5,368 bases of DNA from Hyphomonas sp. (GTDB lineage Bacteria; Pseudomonadota; Alphaproteobacteria; Caulobacterales; Hyphomonadaceae): positions 956-6,323 of the forward strand of contig DNFL01000016.1 in NCBI GenBank assembly GCA_003486945.1. The letters are read 5' to 3'. Shown piece by piece: positions 1 to 4,984 of this stretch (positions within the stretch are counted from its first letter, which is position 1; each line of letters starts with the position of its first letter). The position numbers were made by a program, and so were the translations under genes. Under the pieces are notes generated by a model. That model saw only the letters and a list, made by a program, of their open reading frames with translations, was not told the origin of the DNA and searched no databases.

Positions 1-376
1 CAAGCATCTCCGCCACCTCGGGTTCGTCCTCGGCGAGGGCGGCGAGCAGGGCGCCGTAGAGTTTCTGGCGGTCCGCCCCGGACTGCAGCAAGGACCCGAC
101 GTCCGGCCCCAGCACCTCGATCGTGTCGTGCACGGGGCCCAGCGGGCGGGGTGTGAACAGCGCGTCGCAGCCTCCAAGACCCGCACGCCAGGCCGCTGGC
201 GCGGATGACAGGAAGCTGCGGATCAGTGAGGTCTTACCGATGCCCGCTTCGCCGGAAACGAGGACAATATGACCCTTGCCCGCTCCTGCACGGTCTGCGA
301 GCGCCCTCAGCGCCGCAAGCTGACTGTCGCGTTCGATCAGCAAGGTGTTCACTTCCCCGCCCCATTCCGGCCACAT
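1..376 (-). CDS. AAA ATPase of the LuxR/LAL regulator or cyclase-associated type, N-terminal part
   Basis: This is the N-terminal part (about 125 residues) of a large protein that continues past the left edge. After a short lead comes LIERDSQLAALRAL, the typical entry into the AAA_16-type NTPase domain. A clear Walker A motif, GEAGIGKT, lies at residues 42-49 counted from the ATG. It is followed by GGCDALFTPRPLGPVHDTI, a segment characteristic of the ATPase module of large LuxR-family (LAL/MalT-like) regulators and related cyclase-associated ATPases. Family members usually carry TPR-like repeats and a C-terminal LuxR HTH, but that part is outside the window, so DNA binding is inferred only. 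The start is uncertain. The ATG at 376 has an in-frame stop just upstream but no Shine-Dalgarno. A GTG at 352 is the alternative, behind a G-rich stretch. The 252-bp gap from the amidase gene suggests it has its own promoter. Confidence 0.8.
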   Translation of the reverse strand, partial: MWPEWGGEVNTLLIERDSQLAALRALADRAGAGKGHIVLVSGEAGIGKTSLIRSFLSSAPAAWRAGLGGCDALFTPRPLGPVHDTIEVLGPDVGSLLQSGADRQKLYGALLAALAEDEPEVAEML

Positions 377-546
377 TCATGGCCGCCGGGCGCTACGTCC
401 GAAAACAAGCTTAACCTCTGGAATCCTCTGGGAAAGATGGAAAAACCAGCATCCGGCGGCTGAAAAATAGGTAAGCGCACGGAAGCGCCTGCCACAAAGA
501 CACCTTACTTTGTTCCTGCGGGTGTTGGGACGCACACGCTGGAATC

Positions 547-587
547 CGGGGACAGGCGCTGCTCTCTCTGCCTGTCCCCGTTCCTTT
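547..587. terminator. 11-bp perfect hairpin, possible bidirectional terminator
   Basis: CGGGGACAGGC (547-557) and GCCTGTCCCCG (570-580) form a perfect 11-bp stem around a 12-nt loop. On the plus strand it is followed by TTCCTTT, a partial U-tract. On the minus strand it lies about 50-80 nt after the stop of the amidase gene, where a terminator is expected, but the tail GGATTCC there is poor in T. It may end the minus-strand operon, a plus-strand transcript, or both. The rest of the 377-628 gap contains no credible gene. Confidence 0.5.
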
Positions 588-628
588 ATCCGGCATAATC
601 GTACGGCAGTATCGGCGCGATAGCGTTA

Positions 629-1462
629 TCAGGCCTGTTTCAGAGGCGGGCTCCGGTCGTTTGCCAGAGACGGAATGCGGCGGCGGGCAGCCGCGACCTG
701 ATCCAGATCAAGATCAGCCAGCAGGAGTCCCGGCTCGCTGCCCGGCATTTCCGCGATCACCTCTCCCCAGGGCGATACGATCAGCGAATGCCCGAAGGTT
801 TCGCGGCCATCCTCATGCATGCCGCCCTGCGCAGGGGCTATGACGAAACAGCCGGTCTCGATGGCGCGGGCGCGGATCAGCACATGCCAGTGCGCCTCGC
901 CGGTCACGCGGGTGAACGCTGCGGGGATGGTAAGGATATCGGCGCCGGCCTGCGCGAGGCGGCGGTAGAGATGCGGGAAGCGCAGGTCGTAGCAGATGGT
1001 GAGGCCGAGCATGCCGAACAGCGCTTTCGCCAACACGACTTCCTCGCCGGGGCGGTAGGCGCGGGATTCGCGGTAAGTCTGTCCGTCGCCGACTTCGACA
1101 TCGAACATGTGGATCTTGTCATAGCGCGCGATCAAGGCGCCATCCGGGCCGATCAGGAAGGAGCGGTTGGCAAAGCGCTCATCGTCTTCCAGCGCGATGG
1201 CGAGCGAGCCGATCAGCAGCGTGACACCCAGCTCTGCGGCGAGCGCGCGAAAGGCGGGCAAGCTCTCATCCTCCGCCTCGCGGCGAACTTTCGGGCGCGC
1301 CATGCCGGGGCGGATGTCGAGCAGGTTCGTCATCTCGGGCGTCGCGATGAAACGGGCACCCTGTCCGGCCGCTTCGCGGATCATGCCGGCCGCCGCGGCG
1401 ATGTTCGCCTGCGGCTCGGTGCCGGAGCGCATCTGGATACAGGCGGCGCGCAGCGGGGTCAT
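629..1462 (-). CDS. Carbon-nitrogen hydrolase, Nit1/Nit2 type (probable deaminated-glutathione amidase or omega-amidase)
   Basis: A complete 277-residue member of the nitrilase superfamily, the normal length for the Nit1/Nit2 branch. The catalytic set is present: Glu43 in TPEMTN, Lys116 in YDKIHMFD, Cys157 in LTICYDLRFP, plus the second structural Glu132 in YRESRAYRPG. The region EAHWHVLIRARAIETGCFV (189-207) is also typical of Nit proteins. Known members hydrolyse the amide of deaminated glutathione (Nit1) or of alpha-ketoglutaramate (Nit2), which makes this a likely soluble metabolite-repair enzyme. The sequence alone does not decide the substrate. The ATG sits inside an ATGA overlap with the stop of the GFA-domain gene and has no strong Shine-Dalgarno of its own, so translational coupling is likely. 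An N-carbamoyl-amine hydrolase is a less likely alternative, given the IETGCFVIAPAQGG segment. Confidence 0.9.
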   Translation of the reverse strand: MTPLRAACIQMRSGTEPQANIAAAAGMIREAAGQGARFIATPEMTNLLDIRPGMARPKVRREAEDESLPAFRALAAELGVTLLIGSLAIALEDDERFANRSFLIGPDGALIARYDKIHMFDVEVGDGQTYRESRAYRPGEEVVLAKALFGMLGLTICYDLRFPHLYRRLAQAGADILTIPAAFTRVTGEAHWHVLIRARAIETGCFVIAPAQGGMHEDGRETFGHSLIVSPWGEVIAEMPGSEPGLLLADLDLDQVAAARRRIPSLANDRSPPLKQA

Positions 1463-1866
1463 GCCGTGCGCGGCCCCGGCCAGTGGTCGCGGGCGCCTTC
1501 AGGCGCAATGCTCATTCCTTTGCCTTCAGCCTGCCGGACGGCGCGGCCAGCGGGATCAAACCCGGCAAGGCAGTTCAGGTTGACGCCGTAATGGTCAGGC
1601 ATCGCCCGCTTCCTGTGGAAGGGATAGATACCGCATTTCGAGCAGAAGAAGTGACGGGCAATTCCGGTGTTCCAGTTATATTCGGACAGGCTGTCCGCGC
1701 CGGCGAGCAAGGTGAAATCGCCTTCGCGCACACTGGTCATCAGCGCATTCTTCATGCGGCAGAGCGAGCAGTCGCACCGATATATGTCGGAAAGGTCCGA
1801 CAGGATGCGAAACCGCACCGCGCCGCAATGGCAGGACCCTTCCCAGACGCGGTCAGCATGGCTCAT
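1459..1866 (-). CDS. GFA (glutathione-dependent formaldehyde-activating) domain protein
   Basis: A complete 135-residue protein, the usual size for a single CENP-V/GFA domain. Its cysteines match the family's two zinc sites: GSCHCGAVRF (Cys12, Cys14), CDCSLC (Cys31, Cys33, Cys36) and FFCSKCGIYPFH (Cys75, Cys78). The founding member, Gfa of Paracoccus, was reported to speed formation of S-hydroxymethylglutathione. Most family members are uncharacterised, so the reaction here is unknown. No separate formaldehyde dehydrogenase gene is visible nearby. The stop overlaps the amidase start by 4 bp (ATGA), a strong sign of co-translation. The LuxR-type gene ends 59 bp upstream, so all three could share a transcript. 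No clear Shine-Dalgarno precedes the ATG at 1866. That start is preferred because it gives the normal N-terminus just before the first zinc motif. Confidence 0.88.
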   Translation of the reverse strand: MSHADRVWEGSCHCGAVRFRILSDLSDIYRCDCSLCRMKNALMTSVREGDFTLLAGADSLSEYNWNTGIARHFFCSKCGIYPFHRKRAMPDHYGVNLNCLAGFDPAGRAVRQAEGKGMSIAPEGARDHWPGPRTA

Positions 1867-1925
1867 GGGCGCAGGCTATACCCGGATACGCATCGTCGCC
1901 AGCCCCACCAGAAACGGATCGCGGT

Positions 1926-2432
1926 TCAGTCCAGCTGAGGCGGGAGAAGGTCTTCGAGGAAGTAGGCGGCGAGCTCGTTACGTCCGGCCAGGCCGCTCTT
2001 GCGGTAGACCGAGCGGGCCTGTTCGCGAACGGTGCGTTCACTTGTTTTGCGCAGGTCAGCAACCTCCTGAAGCGACAGCCCCTTGAGCAGCAGAAGGCCG
2101 ATATCCGATTCCGCTTCGGACAGGCCCCAAGCGGCAAACTGGCGCGCGATGGCAGCGCCGAGCCCCTGCACGATGGACCGGTTTTCCGCCTGCCAGCGAC
2201 GAGCATCCTGACGGGCTTCGTTAAGCGCCCGGCTGAGATGGCTGATCCTCCAGGCTCCGAATCCGAGCCCCATCAAGGTCATCGTCAGCTTGACGGTTTC
2301 CACGATCAGGTGGCCCGGCGTCTCGCCGTAAACTATATCGAGCACGATATCGAGCACGACAAAGACGGCGATCATTCCGAACAGGAAAATCGTGGCCCAG
2401 GAACCGCGGCGTTCGCTTACGTCATCTGACAT
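1926..2432 (-). CDS. Membrane-anchored LuxR-type HTH transcriptional regulator
   Basis: A 168-residue protein with two predicted membrane segments near the N-terminus (about residues 13-35 and 41-62). These are joined by a short YGETPG turn, so both termini probably face the cytoplasm. A charged, probably helical linker follows (about 63-90: SRALNEARQDARRWQAENRS). The C-terminus is a LuxR/FixJ-type four-helix DNA-binding domain (about 102-163) with LSEAESDIGLLLLKGLSLQEVA and the recognition-helix region SERTVREQARSVYRKSG. There is no receiver, autoinducer-binding or PAS domain, so the signal, if any, would be sensed by the membrane part or a partner. The target is unknown; the GFA and amidase genes just downstream are candidates. 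The ATG at 2432 lacks a well-placed Shine-Dalgarno: AGAGG lies about 14 nt upstream. The start codon abuts an inverted repeat that could be an autoregulatory site or mRNA hairpin. Confidence 0.82.
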   Translation of the reverse strand: MSDDVSERRGSWATIFLFGMIAVFVVLDIVLDIVYGETPGHLIVETVKLTMTLMGLGFGAWRISHLSRALNEARQDARRWQAENRSIVQGLGAAIARQFAAWGLSEAESDIGLLLLKGLSLQEVADLRKTSERTVREQARSVYRKSGLAGRNELAAYFLEDLLPPQLD

Positions 2433-2478
2433 GTATAGGACTTCAACCTCTTGAAATTTAAGGACCCGTCAGATGACG
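2420..2478. repeat. Concentric inverted repeats at the LuxR gene start
   Basis: CGTCATCTGAC (2420-2430) and GTCAGATGACG (2468-2478) are perfect 11-bp inverted copies separated by 37 bp. Centred between them is a second inverted repeat, TTCAA-CCTC-TTGAA (2442-2455); the two centres differ by only half a base. The inner edge of the left arm overlaps the start codon and first codons of the LuxR-type gene. The arrangement could be a cruciform, a paired operator for a dimeric regulator, or an mRNA hairpin hiding the start. Confidence 0.6.
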
Positions 2479-2496
2479 GATAGATTGCTCATCAGG

Positions 2497-2513
2497 TCGT
2501 GGTCATTCCACGA
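2497..2513. repeat. Short hairpin abutting the 121-bp structured element
   Basis: TCGTGG (2497-2502) and CCACGA (2508-2513) form a perfect 6-bp stem with a 5-nt loop, directly next to the element starting at 2514. The flanking CAGGTC (2493-2498) is complementary to GACCTG (2517-2522), which is part of the element's outer arm. This hairpin could therefore extend only by opening that arm. Confidence 0.45.
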
Positions 2514-2634
2514 ACTGACCTGCAGACAGACCACGAGCACCGGACCCAAGCGGTTCCCACCTGCGTCCATCCAGTGCTTGTTGGCCAGTTCTACCCAAAC
2601 TGGCGTCCCCAATTGGTTCTGCCTGCAGGTCAGT
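2514..2634 (-). ncRNA. 121-bp highly structured element, candidate RNA or non-autonomous repeat
   Basis: The two ends (2514-2533 and 2614-2634) are inverted copies that pair over about 20 bp with one bulge. Inside are a 7-bp perfect hairpin (GCCAGTT 2584-2590 with AACTGGC 2598-2604, 7-nt loop) and a 9-bp hairpin (2536-2544 with 2570-2578). The result is a closing helix with two inner arms. The single mismatch in the outer helix (2526/2622) and the one in the second inner arm (2541/2573) are A-C on the plus strand but G-U on the minus strand, which favours a minus-strand RNA. It starts 19 bp after the argD stop, so it could be an argD 3' UTR, a leader of the LuxR-type gene, an independent RNA, or a mobile MITE-like repeat. 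No target-site duplication is obvious and no known RNA family was recognised. Confidence 0.45.
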
Positions 2635-2653
2635 CCCCCGCCGGCAGAAACCC

Positions 2654-3862
2654 TCAATCCGGCGCCCACTCCGCCAGGGCATTGTCGAGCGCGCCGACCG
2701 CTTCGCGGACGTCGGCTTCGTTGATGATCAACGGCGGCGCGAGGCGCAGCACATTGTTGCCGGCGACCCCGACCAGGAGGCCATTGTCACGGGCTATCCC
2801 CTGAAGGGTTTTCGGATCCGCCTTCAGCTTCAGGCCGGTCAGAAGGCCCTTCCCCGTGACACCGTCCACCTTGTCCGGGTGCGTGTCGGCAAGGCTCTTG
2901 AGACCCTGCGCGAGCGCGCCGGAAACGCGGCGGACTTCGGCGAGGAAGGCTTCGTCAGCAATGATGTCCCACACAACATTGCCGACCGCCATGGCGAGCG
3001 GGTTGCCGCCATAGGTGGAGCCGTGGCTGCCGGGCTGCATCGGCTCACCAACTGCTTCGGTCATCAGGCAGGCGCCGAACGGAAAGCCGCCGCCGATGCC
3101 TTTGGCCGCACAGAGGATATCCGGATGCGCGCCTTCAACCCATTCGTGGGCCCAAAGCTTGCCGGTGCGGCCCATGCCGCACTGAACTTCGTCATAGATC
3201 AGTAGGATGCCATGCGCGCCGCACAGCTCCCGAAGGCCCTTGATGCACTGTTCCGGCATCGCGCGCACACCGCCTTCGCCCTGCACCGGTTCGACTAGGA
3301 CAGCTGCCGCCGTCGGCTCTGCGGCTGCCTTCTTGAGGGCCTCGTGATCGCCCCATTCAAGGTGAATGAAGTTCGGCAGTTTCGGGCCGAAGCCTTCGAG
3401 GTATTTCGGATTTCCGCCGGCATTGATCGCACCGATCGAGCGGCCGTGGAAGGCGCCGGTGAAGGTGATGATGTCGAGCCGCTCCGGGCGCTCGTTCGCC
3501 CAGTGGAACTTGCGCGCCGCCTTGATGGCGCACTCGATCGCCTCCGTGCCGGAATTGGTGAAGAAGACGCGGTCAGCAAATGTGTCGCGGCAGATCTTGT
3601 CGGCGAGCTCTTCCTGGCCCTTTACGCGGAACATGTTGGACGTGTGCCAGAGCTTGCCGGCCTGATCGCGCAGCGCATCCACCATCGCCGGATGGGCGTG
3701 GCCAAGCGCATTGACCGCGATGCCGGCGATGAAGTCGAGATAGCGTCGGCCATCCTCGGTGAAGAGATGCACGCCGTCGCCCTGCACGAACACTTCCTCC
3801 GGCGGGCGGTAGACGGGAAGAATGTGCTGGCGGGGGTCCGCAGGGGCGGTCTGGTCGGTCAT
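2654..3862 (-). CDS. argD: Acetylornithine aminotransferase (class III PLP-dependent)
   Basis: A 402-residue class III aminotransferase that converts N-acetylglutamate semialdehyde to N-acetylornithine in arginine synthesis; family members may also act on succinyl-diaminopimelate in lysine synthesis. Visible PLP features are NSGTEAIE (103-110) for phosphate binding, GAFHGR (136-141), EPVQGEGG (191-198), YDEVQCGMGRTG (223-234) with Asp224 to the pyridine nitrogen, the Schiff-base Lys254 in CAAKGIGGGFPFG, and GSTYGGNPLA (281-290). Length and motifs are full and undisturbed. The start at 3862 is chosen because GGAG (complement of 3869-3872) lies 6 nt upstream and the protein then begins MTDQTAPADP. 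An in-frame ATG at 3925 would add 21 residues without support. The often adjacent argF is not downstream; a structured element and a regulator gene are there instead. Ornithine or other omega-aminotransferase activity is possible but less likely. Confidence 0.92.
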   Translation of the reverse strand: MTDQTAPADPRQHILPVYRPPEEVFVQGDGVHLFTEDGRRYLDFIAGIAVNALGHAHPAMVDALRDQAGKLWHTSNMFRVKGQEELADKICRDTFADRVFFTNSGTEAIECAIKAARKFHWANERPERLDIITFTGAFHGRSIGAINAGGNPKYLEGFGPKLPNFIHLEWGDHEALKKAAAEPTAAAVLVEPVQGEGGVRAMPEQCIKGLRELCGAHGILLIYDEVQCGMGRTGKLWAHEWVEGAHPDILCAAKGIGGGFPFGACLMTEAVGEPMQPGSHGSTYGGNPLAMAVGNVVWDIIADEAFLAEVRRVSGALAQGLKSLADTHPDKVDGVTGKGLLTGLKLKADPKTLQGIARDNGLLVGVAGNNVLRLAPPLIINEADVREAVGALDNALAEWAPD

Positions 3863-3868
3863 CGGGGG

Positions 3869-3872
3869 CTCC
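3869..3872 (-). promoter_or_regulatory. argD ribosome binding site
   Basis: GGAG on the minus strand lies 6 nt before the ATG at 3862. It decides the argD start in favour of this codon over the ATG at 3925. Confidence 0.7.
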
Positions 3873-3878
3873 GGGGGT

Positions 3879-3898
3879 ATCGGTCTGGCGCCACCGAT
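3879..3898 (-). promoter_or_regulatory. Hairpin in the argD leader
   Basis: ATCGGT (3879-3884) and ACCGAT (3893-3898) form a perfect 6-bp stem with an 8-nt loop. It ends 6 nt upstream of the argD ribosome binding site. Position and stability are compatible with translational control or mRNA stabilisation, but no regulator is identified. Confidence 0.3.
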
Positions 3899-3943
3899 GA
3901 AGCTGGCCGGACCGCAAGTCAACACGGGGCAGAGATTACAGCG

Positions 3944-3972
3944 AATTAATCGAGGTAATGATCGAAAAACAA
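3944..3972 (-). promoter_or_regulatory. Possible argD promoter
   Basis: On the minus strand, TTGTTT (complement of 3967-3972) and TTAATT (complement of 3944-3949) are 17 bp apart in the AT-rich part of the gap. This would start transcription near 3937, giving an argD leader of about 75 nt. Both hexamers are imperfect matches to the sigma-70 consensus. Confidence 0.35.
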
Positions 3973-3981
3973 TAAAATTGC

Positions 3982-4009
3982 TTGACGCTTATCGATAATC
4001 GTTTATCGT
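3982..4009 (+). promoter_or_regulatory. Possible plus-strand sigma-70 promoter
   Basis: TTGACG (3982-3987), 5 of 6 to the -35 consensus, is followed after 16 bp by TATCGT (4004-4009), a moderate -10. The expected start is near 4016-4018, just before a foldable segment. It points away from argD, so the AT-rich region may serve divergent transcription. Confidence 0.35.
3989..4008. promoter_or_regulatory. TTATCG half-site cluster, candidate operator
   Basis: TTATCGATAA (3989-3998) is a perfect 10-bp palindrome. It overlaps CGATAA-TCGT-TTATCG (3993-4008), a perfect 6-bp inverted repeat. Three TTATCG half-sites thus sit in 20 bp, inside the spacer and -10 of the possible plus-strand promoter and upstream of the possible argD promoter. 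The binding protein is unknown. Confidence 0.4.
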
Positions 4010-4016
4010 TATTCAT

Positions 4017-4096
4017 GAAGACGGGTTCCGGTTGGCACGACGCTCCAACGCCCCTCGACTCCCCTGAAGTCCTGCTGATCCGGAGCCCGTTCTTTC
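4017..4096 (+). ncRNA. Candidate plus-strand small RNA
   Basis: ACGGGTTCCGG (4021-4031) pairs with CCGGAGCCCGT (4080-4090) over 11 bp, the one non-Watson-Crick pair being U-G on the plus strand. Inside are two small hairpins, GTTGG/CCAAC (4031-4035 with 4045-4049) and GACT/AGTC (4057-4060 with 4068-4071). The closing helix is followed by TCTTTC, a weak U-tract, and then by CGCC-GAAA-GGCG (4102-4113), a hairpin with a GNRA tetraloop on this strand. A promoter-like sequence ends at 4009. No known family was recognised; the 3' end is uncertain. Confidence 0.28.
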
Positions 4097-4140
4097 ACCC
4101 CCGCCGAAAGGCGTGGCTGCAGCAAAGTATGCGGTACCGG

Positions 4141-4187
4141 TAAAATTAAAAAGAGGCGCAGCACCGAGTCCGGCCAGCTGCGCCTCT
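4141..4187 (-). terminator. Intrinsic terminator of the hisZ-hisG operon
   Basis: On the minus strand, AGAGGCGCAGC and GCTGCGCCTCT (4177-4187 and 4152-4162) make a perfect 11-bp GC-rich stem with a 14-nt loop. TTTTTAATTTTA follows (complement of 4152-4141), the first T belonging to the stem end. This is a textbook rho-independent terminator 90 nt after the hisG stop. Confidence 0.9.
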
Positions 4188-4276
4188 CCACCGTTTGCAG
4201 CGTTTCCTCCCAGAAACTTGCCTACCCATACGGCAACGAATCCTGACTTGTGTCAAGAATGTGTCGAAATATTTTT

Positions 4277-4984
4277 TCAGGAAAAGTGATCCAACCCGGA
4301 AATCGCCCGTAGCAGCGCGGTTTTTGCGGCATCGGCAGAGCCCGACCAGTCCGCTTTCAGGGACTGGGCGAGGCTCGCCTGGCTGCTCAGGATGACCCCG
4401 TCGGAGAGAATCTTGAGGCCATTGGCACGGAGGGTTGCGCCGGTGGTCGTAATGTCAACGATGACATCGGCCGTGCCGGTCGACGGGGCCGCCTCGGTCG
4501 CCCCGGCGCTCTCGACAAGGCGGTATTCGCCGACCGATTTCTGCGCAAAGTAGCGACGTGTCAGCCGGAGGTATTTGGTGGCGACCCGCAGGCGGCGGTG
4601 ATGCGCCTTGCGGAAGGCGGCGCCCGCGGCTTCGAGGTCGGCCATCGTGTCGACATCCAGCCAGGCCTGCGGCACAGCAACGACCACATCCGCCGGGCCG
4701 AAGCCGAGACGGCGCACGACGCGGAAATCTTCGGGACCATCCGGGGAGAGATCATGGAGCAGGTCTTCGCCGGTAACGCCGAAATGCAGACTGCCCTCGA
4801 TCAGGCCTTCGGCAATCTCGCGCGCGGAGAGCAGGCGCACTTCGGCTTCGAGGCCAGTGATCTCTGCCGTGTAGCCACGCTCGCCGCCGATCTGGCGGAC
4901 GGGGTGGCCGATGCCGGCGAGCCAGTCTTCGGTCTGTTCCTTGAGACGGCCCTTAGAGGGGATGGCAAGCGTGAGACGGGTCAT
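4277..4984 (-). CDS. hisG: ATP phosphoribosyltransferase catalytic subunit, short form
   Basis: A complete 235-residue HisG of the short (HisG_S) type, which catalyses condensation of ATP and PRPP, the first and feedback-controlled step of histidine synthesis. Visible features are the N-terminal IPSKGRL (8-14), GVTGEDLL (69-76), RVATKYLR (133-140), and the PRPP-binding stretch from EAAPSTGTADVIVD (164-177) through TTTGATL (179-185). It ends soon after this domain and lacks the roughly 80-residue C-terminal regulatory domain of long HisG, so it should need HisZ for activity and histidine inhibition. The hisZ gene lies immediately upstream and overlaps by 4 bp (ATGA). A good ribosome binding site, GGAGG (complement of 4990-4994), sits 5 nt before the ATG, inside hisZ. 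The terminator at 4141-4187 ends the operon. Confidence 0.97.
   Translation of the reverse strand: MTRLTLAIPSKGRLKEQTEDWLAGIGHPVRQIGGERGYTAEITGLEAEVRLLSAREIAEGLIEGSLHFGVTGEDLLHDLSPDGPEDFRVVRRLGFGPADVVVAVPQAWLDVDTMADLEAAGAAFRKAHHRRLRVATKYLRLTRRYFAQKSVGEYRLVESAGATEAAPSTGTADVIVDITTTGATLRANGLKILSDGVILSSQASLAQSLKADWSGSADAAKTALLRAISGLDHFS

Larger units (their letters stand above)
3863..4276. other. 414-bp intergenic region between argD and hisG
   Basis: No credible protein-coding gene is visible here; a 60-codon minus-strand ORF at 4009-4191 starts inside the terminator hairpin and has no family features. From left to right the stretch holds the argD ribosome binding site and leader hairpin, an AT-rich section (about 3940-4015) with promoter-like sequences on both strands and TTATCG half-sites, a foldable plus-strand segment (4017-4113), and the hisG terminator. 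At 4251-4256 there is a perfect minus-strand TTGACA, but its expected -10 (CCGTAT) is poor. Confidence 0.7.

Noticed and set aside
788..1591. Long plus-strand ORF (267 codons) opposite the amidase and GFA genes
   Set aside because: It is antisense to two genes with complete catalytic and zinc motifs, has no recognisable domain, and is explained by GC-rich codon bias.
2514..2634. Integron attC site
   Set aside because: The size and inverted ends are suggestive, but the GTTRRRY and RYYYAAC boxes are absent and no cassette or integrase gene is visible.
2514..2634. MITE with a target-site duplication
   Set aside because: The flanking bases (ccacga on the left, cccccg on the right) do not repeat, so insertion cannot be shown from this window alone.
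2469..2669. Minus-strand ORF of 66 codons spanning the 121-bp element
   Set aside because: It begins inside argD and is open mostly because of the element's composition. No family was recognised, although a remnant coding sequence cannot be fully excluded.
2473..2724. Plus-strand ORF of 83 codons between argD and the LuxR-type gene
   Set aside because: It runs through the inverted repeats and into argD and has no domain signal; its start lies inside a repeat arm.
3344..3949. Plus-strand ORF of 201 codons opposite argD
   Set aside because: Antisense to a well-supported argD; the composition is a mirror of its codon use and no family is recognised.
4009..4191. Minus-strand ORF of 60 codons after hisG
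   Set aside because: Its start codon is beside the terminator hairpin, there is no ribosome binding site, and it crosses the T-tract.
4228..4256. Minus-strand promoter between hisG and its terminator
   Set aside because: The -35 (TTGACA) is perfect, but the best-spaced -10 (CCGTAT) matches poorly and it would make only a very short RNA.
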